64,000 nt of DNA from RH-AL1 sp964235705 (GTDB lineage Bacteria > Pseudomonadota > Alphaproteobacteria > Rhizobiales > Beijerinckiaceae). The notes beneath the pieces are model-generated. The model searched no databases, was not told the origin of the DNA, and was given only the letters and a program-made list of their open reading frames with translations. The DNA is taken from assembly GCA_964235705.1 (NCBI GenBank), contig CAXSDP010000013.1:5712-69711 (forward strand), given 5' to 3'. Positions 50,580 through 62,133 of the stretch are shown piece by piece (within the stretch, counting starts at the first letter, position 1; every line of letters begins with the position of its first letter). Position numbers and translations under genes: made by a program.

Positions 50580-51821
50580 ATGCAGACGGTCCTCGAAAAG
50601 CTCGCCATCCTCGCCGACGCGGCCAAGTACGACGCGTCCTGCGCGTCGAGCGGCACGGACAAGAAGTCCTCGCTGAAGTCGAAGGGCATCGGCTCGACGG
50701 AGGGCATGGGCATCTGCCACGCCTACGCGCCGGACGGGCGCTGCATCTCGCTCTTGAAGATCCTGCTGACGAACTATTGCCGGTTCGATTGCCACTACTG
50801 CGTCAACCGCGTGTCCTCCAACGTGCCGCGCGCCCGCTTCACCGTGGACGAGGTGGTCGACCTCACGCTCGGCTTCTACAAGCGCAACTTCATCGAGGGG
50901 CTGTTCCTCTCGTCGGGCATCATCCAGTCGCCGGACTACACGATGGAGCAGGTGGTGGCGGTGGCCCGCAAGCTGCGGCTCGACCACAAGTTCGGCGGCT
51001 ACATCCACCTGAAGACGATCCCCGACGCCGACCCCGCCCTGCTGGCCGAAGCCGGCCGGTGGGCCGACCGGTTGTCGATCAACGTCGAGCTGCCGACGCA
51101 GGCGAGCCTCGCCCGCCTCGCGCCGGAGAAGGACGCCGGCCGCATCCGCCAGGCCATGGGCGGCCTGCGCCTGCGCATCGACGACGCCAAGGGCGAGCGC
51201 AGGGACGTACGCGTCGGCGGCAAGAAACCGCCGCGCTTCGCCCCCGCCGGCCAGTCCACGCAGATGATCATCGGCGCCGACCCGTCCGACGACGGCGCGA
51301 TCCTGCGGCAATCGTCCTCGCTCTACGCGAGCTACGGCCTGCGCCGGGTGTACTACTCCGCCTTCTCGCCGATCCCCGACGCCAGCCGCGTGCTCCCGCT
51401 GGTGAAGCCGCCGCTGATGCGCGAGCACCGGCTCTACCAGGCCGACTGGCTGCTGCGCTTCTACGACTTTGGCGTCGAGGAGATCCTGGGCGCGAGCGAG
51501 GGCGGGATGCTCGACCTCCACGTCGACCCCAAGACCGCCTGGGCGCTGAAGAACCGGGACACCTTCCCCGTCGACGTCAACGTGGCGGCGCGCGAAACCC
51601 TGTTGCGCGTGCCGGGTCTCGGCGTGAAGGCGATCGCCAAGATCCTGTCGTCGCGCCGCGTCCGCGCCCTGCGGCTGGAGGACCTGACCCGCATCTGCCA
51701 CTCGGTGAAGACGATGATGCCCTGGATCACCTGCGCCGACTGGAGCCCCGGCGGGCTGACGGACAAGGCGGACCTCAAGGCCCGCATCGCGCCGGCCAAG
51801 CAGATGGAGTTGTTCGGTTGA
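50580..51821 (+). CDS. Putative DNA modification/repair radical SAM protein
   Basis: 413 residues. The Fe-S motif C-x3-C-x2-C is in NYCRFDCHYCVNRVSSNVPR. The N-terminal ILADAAKYDASCASSGTDKK and ICHAYAPDGRCISLLKILLT are typical of the family named 'putative DNA modification/repair radical SAM protein'. The C-terminal helix-hairpin-helix VPGLGVKAIAKILSSRRVRA fits nucleic acid binding. In many bacteria it is encoded beside the UdgX/DUF4130 protein, as here (one gene between them). The reaction is unknown. GAGGGGGT precedes ATG 50580. Confidence 0.88.
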   Translation: MQTVLEKLAILADAAKYDASCASSGTDKKSSLKSKGIGSTEGMGICHAYAPDGRCISLLKILLTNYCRFDCHYCVNRVSSNVPRARFTVDEVVDLTLGFYKRNFIEGLFLSSGIIQSPDYTMEQVVAVARKLRLDHKFGGYIHLKTIPDADPALLAEAGRWADRLSINVELPTQASLARLAPEKDAGRIRQAMGGLRLRIDDAKGERRDVRVGGKKPPRFAPAGQSTQMIIGADPSDDGAILRQSSSLYASYGLRRVYYSAFSPIPDASRVLPLVKPPLMREHRLYQADWLLRFYDFGVEEILGASEGGMLDLHVDPKTAWALKNRDTFPVDVNVAARETLLRVPGLGVKAIAKILSSRRVRALRLEDLTRICHSVKTMMPWITCADWSPGGLTDKADLKARIAPAKQMELFG

Positions 51822-51874
51822 TTTCGTGACGCGAGGCGGTAGGACGGCAATCAGGTAGGGCGCGTCTCCAGTAG

Positions 51875-51990
51875 CCTCATGGTGAGGAGGCCTGAAAGGC
51901 CGTCTCGAACCAGGAGGGCGGTCCCGTCACGGTGCCTCCTGAAGCCCTCGTGGTTCGAGACGCCGCCTTTGGCGGCTCCTCACCATGAGG
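51875..51990. repeat. Nested inverted repeat (intergenic palindromic element)
   Basis: CCTCATGGTGAGGAG (51875-51889) pairs perfectly with CTCCTCACCATGAGG (51976-51990). Inside it CGTCTCGAACCA (51901-51912) pairs perfectly with TGGTTCGAGACG (51951-51962). The 116-base element fits the CCTCATGGTGAGGAG-type palindromes dispersed in many rhizobial genomes (recalled). It fills the gap between the radical SAM and GFA genes. Confidence 0.85.
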
Positions 51991-52039
51991 GGGTGTCGGG
52001 CAACCCGGTGAGGAATGACGACGGGAAGGGTCGGTCCCC

Positions 52040-52531
52040 ATGCTCCACCTCGAAGGCTCCTGCCGCTGCGGCGCCGTCACGTTCGGTTGCGACAGCCACG
52101 CGCCGGTGCCCTACCAGCTCTGCTACTGCACCATCTGCCGCAAGACGGCGGGCGGGGGCGGCGCCGCCATCAACCTCAGCGCGGTCGCGTCCTCGCTCAC
52201 GGTCCATGGCCGCGACTCGCTCGGCGTGTACCGCGCGACGATCCGCGACGCGGATGGCGGCTGCGAGGTCAGCACCGGCGAGCGCAACTTCTGCACGCGC
52301 TGTGCCACCGCCCTGTGGCTCTACGATCCCGACTGGCCGGAGCTGCTGCACCCGTTCGCCTCCGCCGTCGACACCCCGCTCCCGCCCGCGCCGGTGCGCA
52401 CCCACATCATGCTCGACGACAAGCCGGCGTGGGTGCCGCTGGAGGCCGGCCCACACGACACCCTGCGGCCGCACTACCCCGACGAGAGTATCGAGGACTG
52501 GCATCGCCGGCACGGGCTGTGGCGCGATTGA
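52040..52531 (+). CDS. GFA/CENP-V family zinc protein
   Basis: 163 residues. The metal-binding pattern GSCRCGAVTFGCDS (CxC), LCYCTICRKTAGG (CxxC) and NFCTRCATALWLY (CxxC) defines the glutathione-dependent formaldehyde-activating (GFA) family. Substrates of most members are unknown. It lies between the two DNA-repair-type genes without a clear link. GGGAAGGG stands about 10 bases before ATG 52040. Confidence 0.87.
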   Translation: MLHLEGSCRCGAVTFGCDSHAPVPYQLCYCTICRKTAGGGGAAINLSAVASSLTVHGRDSLGVYRATIRDADGGCEVSTGERNFCTRCATALWLYDPDWPELLHPFASAVDTPLPPAPVRTHIMLDDKPAWVPLEAGPHDTLRPHYPDESIEDWHRRHGLWRD

Positions 52532-52579
52532 CGCGCGCCCGGTCTTGCGCGGCGACCGAAGCGGGGTGATGGATCGCGC

Positions 52580-54088
52580 ATGAAACGCGTCACCCTCGCC
52601 ACCCCCACCGACTTCGAGGGCTGGCGCGTCGCCGCCCGCTCCGCCGTGCTGGCCACCGTCGCGCCGGACCAGATCGCCTGGGGCGTGGCGGGGGAAGGCG
52701 GCGACCTGCTGGCGACGGACGACCTCGCCGACGTGCCGGCGGTCGATCGTCCCCAATTCAACGTGTCCAAGGCGTTCGTCGCGCTGGCGAAGGAGGTCAT
52801 CTTCCACTCCGACCCCGAGCGTTTCGCGCTGCTCTACCGCCTGCTGTGGCGGCTGCTGTCCAACCCGGCCCTGCTCGCCGACGCGTCCGACCCCGACGTC
52901 CACCGGGTGAACGCGATGGCCAAGGCGATCCACCGCGACATCCACAAGATGCACGCCTTCGTGCGCTTCAAGGAGGTGGTGGCGCCCGACGGCGAGCCGG
53001 CCTTCATCGCCTGGTTCGAGCCGGACCATTACATCGTCGAGGCGGTCGGCGACTTCTTCGTGCGCCGCTTCACCGGCATGCGCTGGTCGATCCTCACCCC
53101 GCACCGCTCGGCGTTCTGGGACGGCGAGGCGTTGTCCTACGGGCCGGGCGCCGACAAGGCCCAGGTGCCGGACGAGGACCGGCTGGAGGAGCATTGGCGC
53201 ACCTACTACGCCTCCATCTTCAACCCCGCCCGCCTCAAGGTGCGGGCGATGCAGAAGGAGATGCCGAAGAAATATTGGCACAACCTGCCCGAGGCCCGGA
53301 TGATCGACGGCCTGATCCGCGACGCCGGGACGCGCATGGCCGGGATGATCGAGGCGGAACCCACGCAACCCTCGCGCCTTGCCCAAGCTCTCATTCGGCA
53401 AGGTCGCGCGTCGGTGGACGACGTGGCCATCAAGGAGGATGGCGTGGATCTTTTCGAGGCAGCGGACGCCTCTGCGGAACAAGCCGCCCCTGACGCCCCC
53501 AAGACGCTGGCCGAGGCGCGGGCGGCGGCGGCCAACTGCACCCGCTGCGACCTGTACAAGCCGGCGACGCAGGTGGTGTTCGGCGAAGGGCCGGAATCGG
53601 CCGAGATCATCTTCGTCGGCGAGCAGCCGGGCGACAAGGAAGACCTCGCCGGCCACCCCTTCGTCGGGCCAGCAGGGGCGATGTTCAACCGCGCGCTCGG
53701 CGACGCCGGGATCGAGCGCGACAAGGCCTACGTCACCAACGCGGTCAAGCACTTCAAGTACGAGCCGCGCGGCAAGTTCAGGCTGCACAAGAAGCCGGAC
53801 AGCAAGGAGATCTCCGCCTGCCGCTACTGGCTCGACCTGGAGAAGGGCTTCCTCGCGCCCAAGATCATCGTGGCGATGGGTGCGTCGGCGGGCCAAGCGC
53901 TGCTCGGCCGCGTCGTGAAGATCGGCGCCGAGCGCGGCAAGCCGATCCCGCAGGGCAACGAGGCGCCGGTGTTCGTCACCGTGCATCCCTCCTACCTGTT
54001 GCGGCTGCCCGACGAGGAGGCGAAGAAGACGGAATACGCCCGCTTCGTCGCGGACCTGACGGCGGTGAAGATGGCGGCGGGGCTTTAG
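52580..54088 (+). CDS. UdgX uracil-DNA-binding protein fused to DUF4130
   Basis: 502 residues. N-terminal DUF4130 (about 1-260), in which FVRFKEVVAPDGEPAFIAWF and EPDHYIVEAVGDFFVRRFTG are family marks. The C-terminal half is a family 4-like uracil-DNA glycosylase: IIFVGEQPGDKEDLAGHPFV, then the UdgX loop EPRGKFRLHKKP. The His there is the residue that bonds covalently to abasic DNA in UdgX; the loop reads KFRLH rather than KRRIH. The radical SAM gene nearby is its usual partner. The stop overlaps the convergent DUF805 stop. Confidence 0.9.
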   Translation: MKRVTLATPTDFEGWRVAARSAVLATVAPDQIAWGVAGEGGDLLATDDLADVPAVDRPQFNVSKAFVALAKEVIFHSDPERFALLYRLLWRLLSNPALLADASDPDVHRVNAMAKAIHRDIHKMHAFVRFKEVVAPDGEPAFIAWFEPDHYIVEAVGDFFVRRFTGMRWSILTPHRSAFWDGEALSYGPGADKAQVPDEDRLEEHWRTYYASIFNPARLKVRAMQKEMPKKYWHNLPEARMIDGLIRDAGTRMAGMIEAEPTQPSRLAQALIRQGRASVDDVAIKEDGVDLFEAADASAEQAAPDAPKTLAEARAAAANCTRCDLYKPATQVVFGEGPESAEIIFVGEQPGDKEDLAGHPFVGPAGAMFNRALGDAGIERDKAYVTNAVKHFKYEPRGKFRLHKKPDSKEISACRYWLDLEKGFLAPKIIVAMGASAGQALLGRVVKIGAERGKPIPQGNEAPVFVTVHPSYLLRLPDEEAKKTEYARFVADLTAVKMAAGL

Positions 54089-54383
54089 CGCGCGTCGCGC
54101 CGGCTGGCCTGGACGAACAGGAGGAACCCGCCGACCAGCGGGATCGCGCCGAGCAGGGACCACCAGCCGGAGCGGCCGGCGTCGCGTAGCCGCCTGATCG
54201 TGAGGGCGATGCCAGCGACGGCGACGGCGGCCGTGGCAAACCCCAGCACGGCTTCGGTGGCGGCGTTTCCAGGCGCAGCCCCATCCTCGCCGAACACCAG
54301 CAGGTCCACTGCGACGAGGCCCATGACCACCGCGCTCTGGAGCGTGGTGACAATCCAGTAACGCGTCCGGGTCAGGCGCGCGG

Positions 54384-54387
<4 letters not shown>
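54085..54387 (-). CDS. DUF805 membrane protein
   Basis: 100 residues with three to four hydrophobic helices and the DUF805 motif IALTIRRLRDAGRSGWWSLL (the conserved RRLHD-type loop), followed by IPLVGGFLLFVQASRRD. Its ATG overlaps the copA stop (ATGA at 54384-54387), so it is translated with copA. Function unknown. Confidence 0.85.
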
Positions 54388-56855
<2,468 letters not shown>

Positions 56856-56910
56856 GGTGCCTCCCCGCTCGATATGGGGTGGAAGGACGATCCGGCCTAT
56901 CCCGGCGCGC

Positions 56911-58941
56911 TCACTTCTGCGCGGTGAGCTGCGCCTGCGCCGCCGGCGCCTTCTGGAGCAACTCGTCGATGCGGTCGCGCTCCTTTGTGAATAGCGACAG
57001 CATTCGGCCGTCGAACTCGCGCGTGCGGGCGAGCTTCACGCGCATGGGGTCGACGAAATGGCCGTTGACCAGCACCTCGTAATGCAGGTGCGGGCCGGTC
57101 GCGAGGCCGGTCTGACCGAGGAAGCCGATGGTTTGGCCTTGCTTGACCCGCGCGCCCTCGGTGGCGCCGCGCGCGAAGCCCGACATGTGGTTGTACGTCG
57201 TCACGTAGCCGTTGGCGTGTTCGATCTCGATGCGGCGCCCGTAGCCCGAACTCCAACCGGCCTGGATGATGGTGCCGTTGCCGGCGGCGAGGATCGGCGT
57301 GCCGATCGGGGCGGCGAAATCGGTGCCGGTGTGCGGGCGGGAATAGCCCAGGATGGGGTGGAAGCGCAGGCCGAAGCCGGACGTGATCTTGGCACCGGGA
57401 ACGGGGATGCGGATCAGGAATTTGCGGGTCGAGCGGCCGCTCCCGTCGTAATAATCCACGGTGCCGTCGTCGGGCGTCTGGAAGCGGTAGTAGCGGTAGG
57501 TGTCGCCGCGCGTGGTGATGGCGGCGTAGAGCAGCTCGTTGCCGCCCTCGGATTCGTCGCCGTTGTCGTAGAAGGCGGTGAACGAGTCCCCGGCCGCGAC
57601 GGCGCGGTTGAAGTCGACGTCGTTGGCGAAGATGCGGACGAGGTCGTCGATGACCGGTTTCGGGATCCCCTGCTTCAGGGCGCTCTCGTAGAGCGAGTTG
57701 TAGAGCGGCATCCCGCCGTCGTCGCCATCGTCGTCGCCGCGCTTCGCGGGCGCGGCGGGGGCGTCCTTGCCGGTCAACCGGACGTAGGTGCCGTCGTCCT
57801 TCAGGGCGACGGTCGTTTCCAGCGTCTCGTTCGCGTAGATCGAGAGGCGCGCCAGGATGGTGGCGTCGCCGCCGCCGTCCGTGTCGGTGAACAGCAGCTT
57901 GACGCGTCGCCCGTCCGGGATCGGCTGCTGCCCGTCCCGCGCGCCAAGGGTCGCGATCACGACCGGGATGATCGCGCGCGCGACGCCGGCGTTGAGCAGC
58001 AGGTTCTCGAGCGACTCGCCGCGATGCACGGTGACCAGCTTCTCGTCGAGCTGGCTGACGCCCGGCAGGCTCGGCGCCCGGGGTACCACCGTCACGTTCT
58101 CCGGCACGATCCGCACCTCGATGGAGGAGAACGAGGAATTGGGGAAGACGTCGTTGGCGTAGGCGAGCGGGTTGGGCGCGTCGGCGCGGCTCGTGCGCAT
58201 CAACAGGAGCTGCGGGGGCAGCGTGAAGGGGCGGTTGCCGGCGGCGATGGCGGATTTGACGTGTTCGGACACCTGCGCCTGCACTTCCTCGGACGAGAGC
58301 GACACGTCCGTCGTGAGGAGCTGGGGCGAAAGGTCCCGCGTCGCCCAGGAGAACTCGGCGTCGTCCTGCTGCGGCTCGGGCTGCGCCTCCACGGCGGTGC
58401 GGGCGTCGGCCAGCACCTTCTGCGGGTTGTAGGCGGGGACCTCGTCGGAATAGCCGGCGGTGGCGGTCAGCAACGTGGTTTCGACGCGGGCGAAGCTGTG
58501 CGTGCGCATCTCCTCCTTGTCGCCGATCTTGGTGGGGGTCGGCACGCGGAACGTCTGCTTGGCGGCCACGATGTCGACCGGTTTCACCAGGCGGTCGCCC
58601 TTGTGCGGGTTGAGGCCGGCCTCGTCGTCGTCCTTCTTCTGCGCCGCGGCCGGGAGCGGCGCGTCGGCGAAGTAGGCTTCGTGGTCGAGGGCCGCGTACA
58701 TCGTCGACCCGATCAGCACCGCGCCCATCAGCCCGGTCAGCACCGTGCCGCACAGCCAACGGACGGACACGCGCCGATGATCGAAGAAGGTGTGGCGCGC
58801 CCCGTCGGCCTCCAGGGCCGGCTCGACGCCGTGGTCGATCGCCGGCGCATGGCGGCCCGCGCGAGGATGGCGGCTCGCGTGGGAACTTGAACTAAGCGTC
58901 TGGGTCCACACGTGGGTTCCGCATGTTCGGCTTTCCCGCAT
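56911..58941 (-). CDS. M23 peptidoglycan endopeptidase, membrane-anchored
   Basis: 676 residues from ATG 58941; GTG 58911 is an alternative. A basic lead with FFDHRRVSVRW is followed by one membrane helix (LCGTVLTGLMGAVLIGSTMY), a long extracytoplasmic region including a LysM-like stretch (VTVHRGESLENLLLNAGVA), then the LytM/M23 domain. Zn ligands are in SRPHTGTDFAAPIG and GPHLHYEVLVNGHFVDP. It cleaves peptide cross-links in peptidoglycan or acts in cell separation. Its start region faces the glucan gene. Confidence 0.88.
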   Translation of the reverse strand: MRESRTCGTHVWTQTLSSSSHASRHPRAGRHAPAIDHGVEPALEADGARHTFFDHRRVSVRWLCGTVLTGLMGAVLIGSTMYAALDHEAYFADAPLPAAAQKKDDDEAGLNPHKGDRLVKPVDIVAAKQTFRVPTPTKIGDKEEMRTHSFARVETTLLTATAGYSDEVPAYNPQKVLADARTAVEAQPEPQQDDAEFSWATRDLSPQLLTTDVSLSSEEVQAQVSEHVKSAIAAGNRPFTLPPQLLLMRTSRADAPNPLAYANDVFPNSSFSSIEVRIVPENVTVVPRAPSLPGVSQLDEKLVTVHRGESLENLLLNAGVARAIIPVVIATLGARDGQQPIPDGRRVKLLFTDTDGGGDATILARLSIYANETLETTVALKDDGTYVRLTGKDAPAAPAKRGDDDGDDGGMPLYNSLYESALKQGIPKPVIDDLVRIFANDVDFNRAVAAGDSFTAFYDNGDESEGGNELLYAAITTRGDTYRYYRFQTPDDGTVDYYDGSGRSTRKFLIRIPVPGAKITSGFGLRFHPILGYSRPHTGTDFAAPIGTPILAAGNGTIIQAGWSSGYGRRIEIEHANGYVTTYNHMSGFARGATEGARVKQGQTIGFLGQTGLATGPHLHYEVLVNGHFVDPMRVKLARTREFDGRMLSLFTKERDRIDELLQKAPAAQAQLTAQK

Positions 58942-59246
58942 CCCAAGACAGGATGGGCACGCGAGTCTTGCCCGGGGCTCGTCCCTCGAGGGGCCGGGTC
59001 GAAAGGGATGACGGATGCGTGACGTCCGCGCCGTGGGACAAAGCCTCGCGAACTTGGCCCAATTGAGACCTGGCCGGACGGGTCGGCGGCGGCGCCACCC
59101 CCCGATCGACCGGTGCGGATCGGCGTTCACCGCGTTGACGGGTTGGGTCGGGGCGGGACTTGCCGCCCCGCGGAAAGCTCGGTAGGGCTCCCGGTGGGGC
59201 CGGAGGCGCTTGGCCATCGCGTCCGCAGAGGGTCGTTGCAGGGCCG
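58942..59246. other. Divergent spacer between M23 and glucan genes
   Basis: About 305 bases. Frames run into it from both sides, but without ribosome sites or conserved sequence. I see no hairpin or promoter that I can support. Confidence 0.4.
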
Positions 59247-60929
59247 TTGACGAGGGATCGGGCGATTTTCAACCGACGAACAATCGTGCAGGGAGCCTTG
59301 GTCGTCGCCGCCGACGCGGTGACCCAAGCCGACGCGCAGACGGCGAGGCCGCCGCAGGCGAGCCACTTCTCCTTCTCCGACGTGGTGAAGCGCGCCTTCG
59401 ACCTCGCGTCGGCGCCCTACGAGGCGCAGGTGCCGCCGCTCCCCGACGAACTGAACAAGCTCGACTTCGACGCTTGGCGGCAGATCGAGTTCCGCGAGAA
59501 CAAGGGCCTGCTCGGCGGCGGCAACAACAGCCCGTTCCGCATCGAGCTGTTCCACCTCGGGCATCTTTATAAACGGCCGGTCGTCATCAACACCCTGCGC
59601 GACGGCATCCCCACGCCCATCCCCTACCAGGCCAACGCGTTCAACTTCGGGTCCACCCGCCTCGCCAAGCCGCTGCCGGTGAACCTGGGCTTCGCCGGCT
59701 TCAAGATCCGCACCACGCTGAACGACCCGAGGACGTACGACGAGTTCATCTCCTTCATCGGGTCGAGCTACTTCCGCTTCCTCGGCCGGGGCCAGCGGTA
59801 CGGCTTATCTGCGCGCGGTTTGGCGCTGGCCGGCGGTACCCACGAGGAGGAGTTCCCCTTCTACCGGGAGTTCTGGATCGAGACACCCAGGGCGGACGTC
59901 GACAAGCTGACCATCTACGCCCTGCTCGACAGTTCGGTCACGACCGGCGCGTTCCAGTTCGACTGCTACCCCAAGGAGAACAGCGTCGTCTCCGTGACGG
60001 CCACGTTGATCCCCCGCCGCAACGGTGTGAAGGTCGGCTACGCCCCTTTGACCTCCATGTTCTTCGTCGGCGAGGACGACCACCGTTTCCACGACGACTT
60101 CCGCCCCGAACTCCACGATTCCGACGGGCTGATGATGGAGACGGGGACCGGCGAGTGGATCTGGCGCCCGTTGCGCAACCCCCCGATCGCCAAGACGTCC
60201 GCCTTCTTCGACCGCGACGTGAAGGGGTTCGGCCTGCTGCAGCGCGACCGCGACTTCACCCATTACGAGGACATCGACCTCGCCTACCAGCTACGCCCGA
60301 GCTACTGGGTCGAGCCGTCGACCCCCTTCGGCGAGGGTCACGTCGAATTGTTCGAGATGCCGACCACCGATGAGAGCAACGACAACGTCGTGGCCTCCTG
60401 GGTCGCCGCCGACGACCTCGTCGTCGGTCAGCCCCGGACCTACGGCTATTCCATCACGTCGGCGCTCGACCTCGACGACCTGTCGTCGAACGGCAAGGTC
60501 GTCAACACCTTCCAGACCGCCGCGCGCGCGCTCGGCTCGTCCGAGCCGAACCTCCCGACGGTGCGGCGCTTCATCATCGACTTCGCCGGCGGCGACCTCG
60601 CCTATTACAAGGACGACCCGAGCCAGGTGTCGATCGTGGCGGGAAGCAGCCATGGCAGCATCGTGCGCTCCTACACGCAGGACAACCCCGCCATCGGCGG
60701 CTTCCGGGCGACCTTCGACGTCCAGCTCGCGCCCGGCGAGACGGCCGACCTGCGGGCCTACCTGAGGAGCCCCACGCAGGTGCTGACCGAGACCTGGATG
60801 TTCCCGTGGCAGGCCCCCGGTGCGCCGCCCGCGCCACCGCCGCCGGCCCCGGTGCCCGTCGCCGCCGCGCCGCCGCCGGCCCCCGCGCTGGCGACGCCCC
60901 CGCTGCCCGTCGCGCCCGCGCCGAAGTAG
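59247..60929 (+). CDS. Periplasmic glucan biosynthesis protein, OpgD/OpgG family
   Basis: 560 residues from TTG 59247 (a TTG at 59160 is possible). A twin-arginine-like signal (FNRRTIVQGALVVAADAV, then TQADAQ) suits OpgD, which is Tat-exported. The domain begins HFSFSDVVKRAFDLASAPYE; FRIELFHLGHLYKRPVVINT, YFRFLGRGQRYGLSARGLAL, GEEFPFYREFWIE-like and PTVRRFIIDFAGGDL are family-conserved. It ends in a Pro/Ala tail. The partner glucosyltransferase opgH is not in the window. Confidence 0.88.
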   Translation: MTRDRAIFNRRTIVQGALVVAADAVTQADAQTARPPQASHFSFSDVVKRAFDLASAPYEAQVPPLPDELNKLDFDAWRQIEFRENKGLLGGGNNSPFRIELFHLGHLYKRPVVINTLRDGIPTPIPYQANAFNFGSTRLAKPLPVNLGFAGFKIRTTLNDPRTYDEFISFIGSSYFRFLGRGQRYGLSARGLALAGGTHEEEFPFYREFWIETPRADVDKLTIYALLDSSVTTGAFQFDCYPKENSVVSVTATLIPRRNGVKVGYAPLTSMFFVGEDDHRFHDDFRPELHDSDGLMMETGTGEWIWRPLRNPPIAKTSAFFDRDVKGFGLLQRDRDFTHYEDIDLAYQLRPSYWVEPSTPFGEGHVELFEMPTTDESNDNVVASWVAADDLVVGQPRTYGYSITSALDLDDLSSNGKVVNTFQTAARALGSSEPNLPTVRRFIIDFAGGDLAYYKDDPSQVSIVAGSSHGSIVRSYTQDNPAIGGFRATFDVQLAPGETADLRAYLRSPTQVLTETWMFPWQAPGAPPAPPPPAPVPVAAAPPPAPALATPPLPVAPAPK

Positions 60930-60939
60930 CTGCGCGGCC

Positions 60940-61755
60940 TCAGCCCGGCTGGCCGAGGCTCGCGGGATCGAAGGCGGCGACGTCCCCGAGCAGTTCGACG
61001 AAGGCGGCGGCGCCGTGGGCCGCGCAGGCCTCGCCCTTGGCGGCGGTGGCGAGGGTGGCGTCGCCGATCGCGCCGGCCGCGCAAAGGTCCTCCGCCATCC
61101 AGCCGATGCCGGTCGGGCGCCCGGTGGCGCGCAGCCAGCGGTGGTCGCGTTCCATCGCCAGGCTCCTCGGCACGAAGTCGCTGATGGCGTCGGTCCGCAC
61201 GAGGTCGGGACGGAAGGCCAGCATCAGCGAGGTTTCGACGTCGCCGCCGTGGATGCCGTGGCGCAGTTCCCCCGGCGTGAACAGGCCGTCCGGCGTCCCG
61301 AAGCGCTGCCACGAGGCGAGCACGACGAGGGCGCGGTGCCGGGTCCTGACCTCGTGGGCGAGGATGTCGACCACCGGCGAGTTGCCGCCGTGCGCGTTGA
61401 CGATCACCAGCTTGCGCGGGCCCGCGCGGATCACGTCCTCCGCGACAGCCGTCCAGGCGGCCAGTGCGAGCGTGGCGGGCCAACTCAGCGTGCCGGGGAA
61501 CGTCGTGTGCTCGACCGAGCTGCCCACGGTCTGGATCGGCAGGACCACGATCGGCGGGTTCGCCGGCAGCAGGGCGCGGACCCGTGCGAGGTAGCCCTCC
61601 ATGATGTGCGTGTCGGTGCCGAGCGGCAGGTGCGGCCCGTGCTGCTCGGTCGCCGCCACCGGCAGCACCGCGATCCACGACGCGACGTCGGGCCGCGCGA
61701 AGTCGGTGGTCGTCAGCTCGCTCCAAAGGCGCGGCAGGGGCCGGGAGCGGGACAT
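60940..61755 (-). CDS. Creatininase family amidohydrolase
   Basis: 271 residues. Metal and active-site motifs: AATEQHGPHLPLGTDTHIME, VNAHGGNSPVVDILA and IHGGDVETSLMLAF. The family includes creatininase and enzymes of riboflavin/F420 and mycofactocin pathways, so the substrate is open. It follows the small secreted protein gene on the same strand by 6 bases, so it may share the pheT transcript. Confidence 0.87.
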   Translation of the reverse strand: MSRSRPLPRLWSELTTTDFARPDVASWIAVLPVAATEQHGPHLPLGTDTHIMEGYLARVRALLPANPPIVVLPIQTVGSSVEHTTFPGTLSWPATLALAAWTAVAEDVIRAGPRKLVIVNAHGGNSPVVDILAHEVRTRHRALVVLASWQRFGTPDGLFTPGELRHGIHGGDVETSLMLAFRPDLVRTDAISDFVPRSLAMERDHRWLRATGRPTGIGWMAEDLCAAGAIGDATLATAAKGEACAAHGAAAFVELLGDVAAFDPASLGQPG

Positions 61756-61761
61756 CGCCGC

Positions 61762-62133
61762 CTACTTGTGCCGGCGATGGACGCTGATGGCGATCCGCCT
61801 GCGGCCCGAGCCGCCATGCGCCACGCGGGAGCCGCGCCGGCGGCCGGCGTGGCGTCCCCCGCCGTGGCCCTTGGACGGGCCGGCGGTGGCGGCGGCCTCG
61901 GCGCCGTTCGCCTTGAAGTCGGTCGGCTTCTCCGGCTCGACGCTCTTCACCTTGGAGGTCGGGCCGAACTTGGCCAAGCACTGGTTGTAGGCGTCCGCCG
62001 CCTGGATCTTCTCGCAGTCGTCGATGGTCGCCTGGGCGTGGGCCGTCGTGACGGCCGCGAGGCCGAGGGCCATGGTGGCCGCGAGGGCGAGGACCGCGAG
62101 GGTCCCCGACGTTGTCCTGTGCACGCGTTTCAT
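61762..62133 (-). CDS. Small secreted basic protein, unknown
   Basis: 123 residues. Signal peptide (LAVLALAATMALGLAAVTTA, cut near HAQA), then a short conserved segment IDDCEKIQAADAYNQCLAKF with two Cys that may form a disulfide, and a Gly/His/Arg-rich tail. The DCEKIQAADAYNQCLAKFGP pattern is recalled from unnamed Rhizobiales proteins. Its ATG overlaps the pheT stop (ATGA), so it is expressed with pheT. Confidence 0.72.
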   Translation of the reverse strand: MKRVHRTTSGTLAVLALAATMALGLAAVTTAHAQATIDDCEKIQAADAYNQCLAKFGPTSKVKSVEPEKPTDFKANGAEAAATAGPSKGHGGGRHAGRRRGSRVAHGGSGRRRIAISVHRRHK

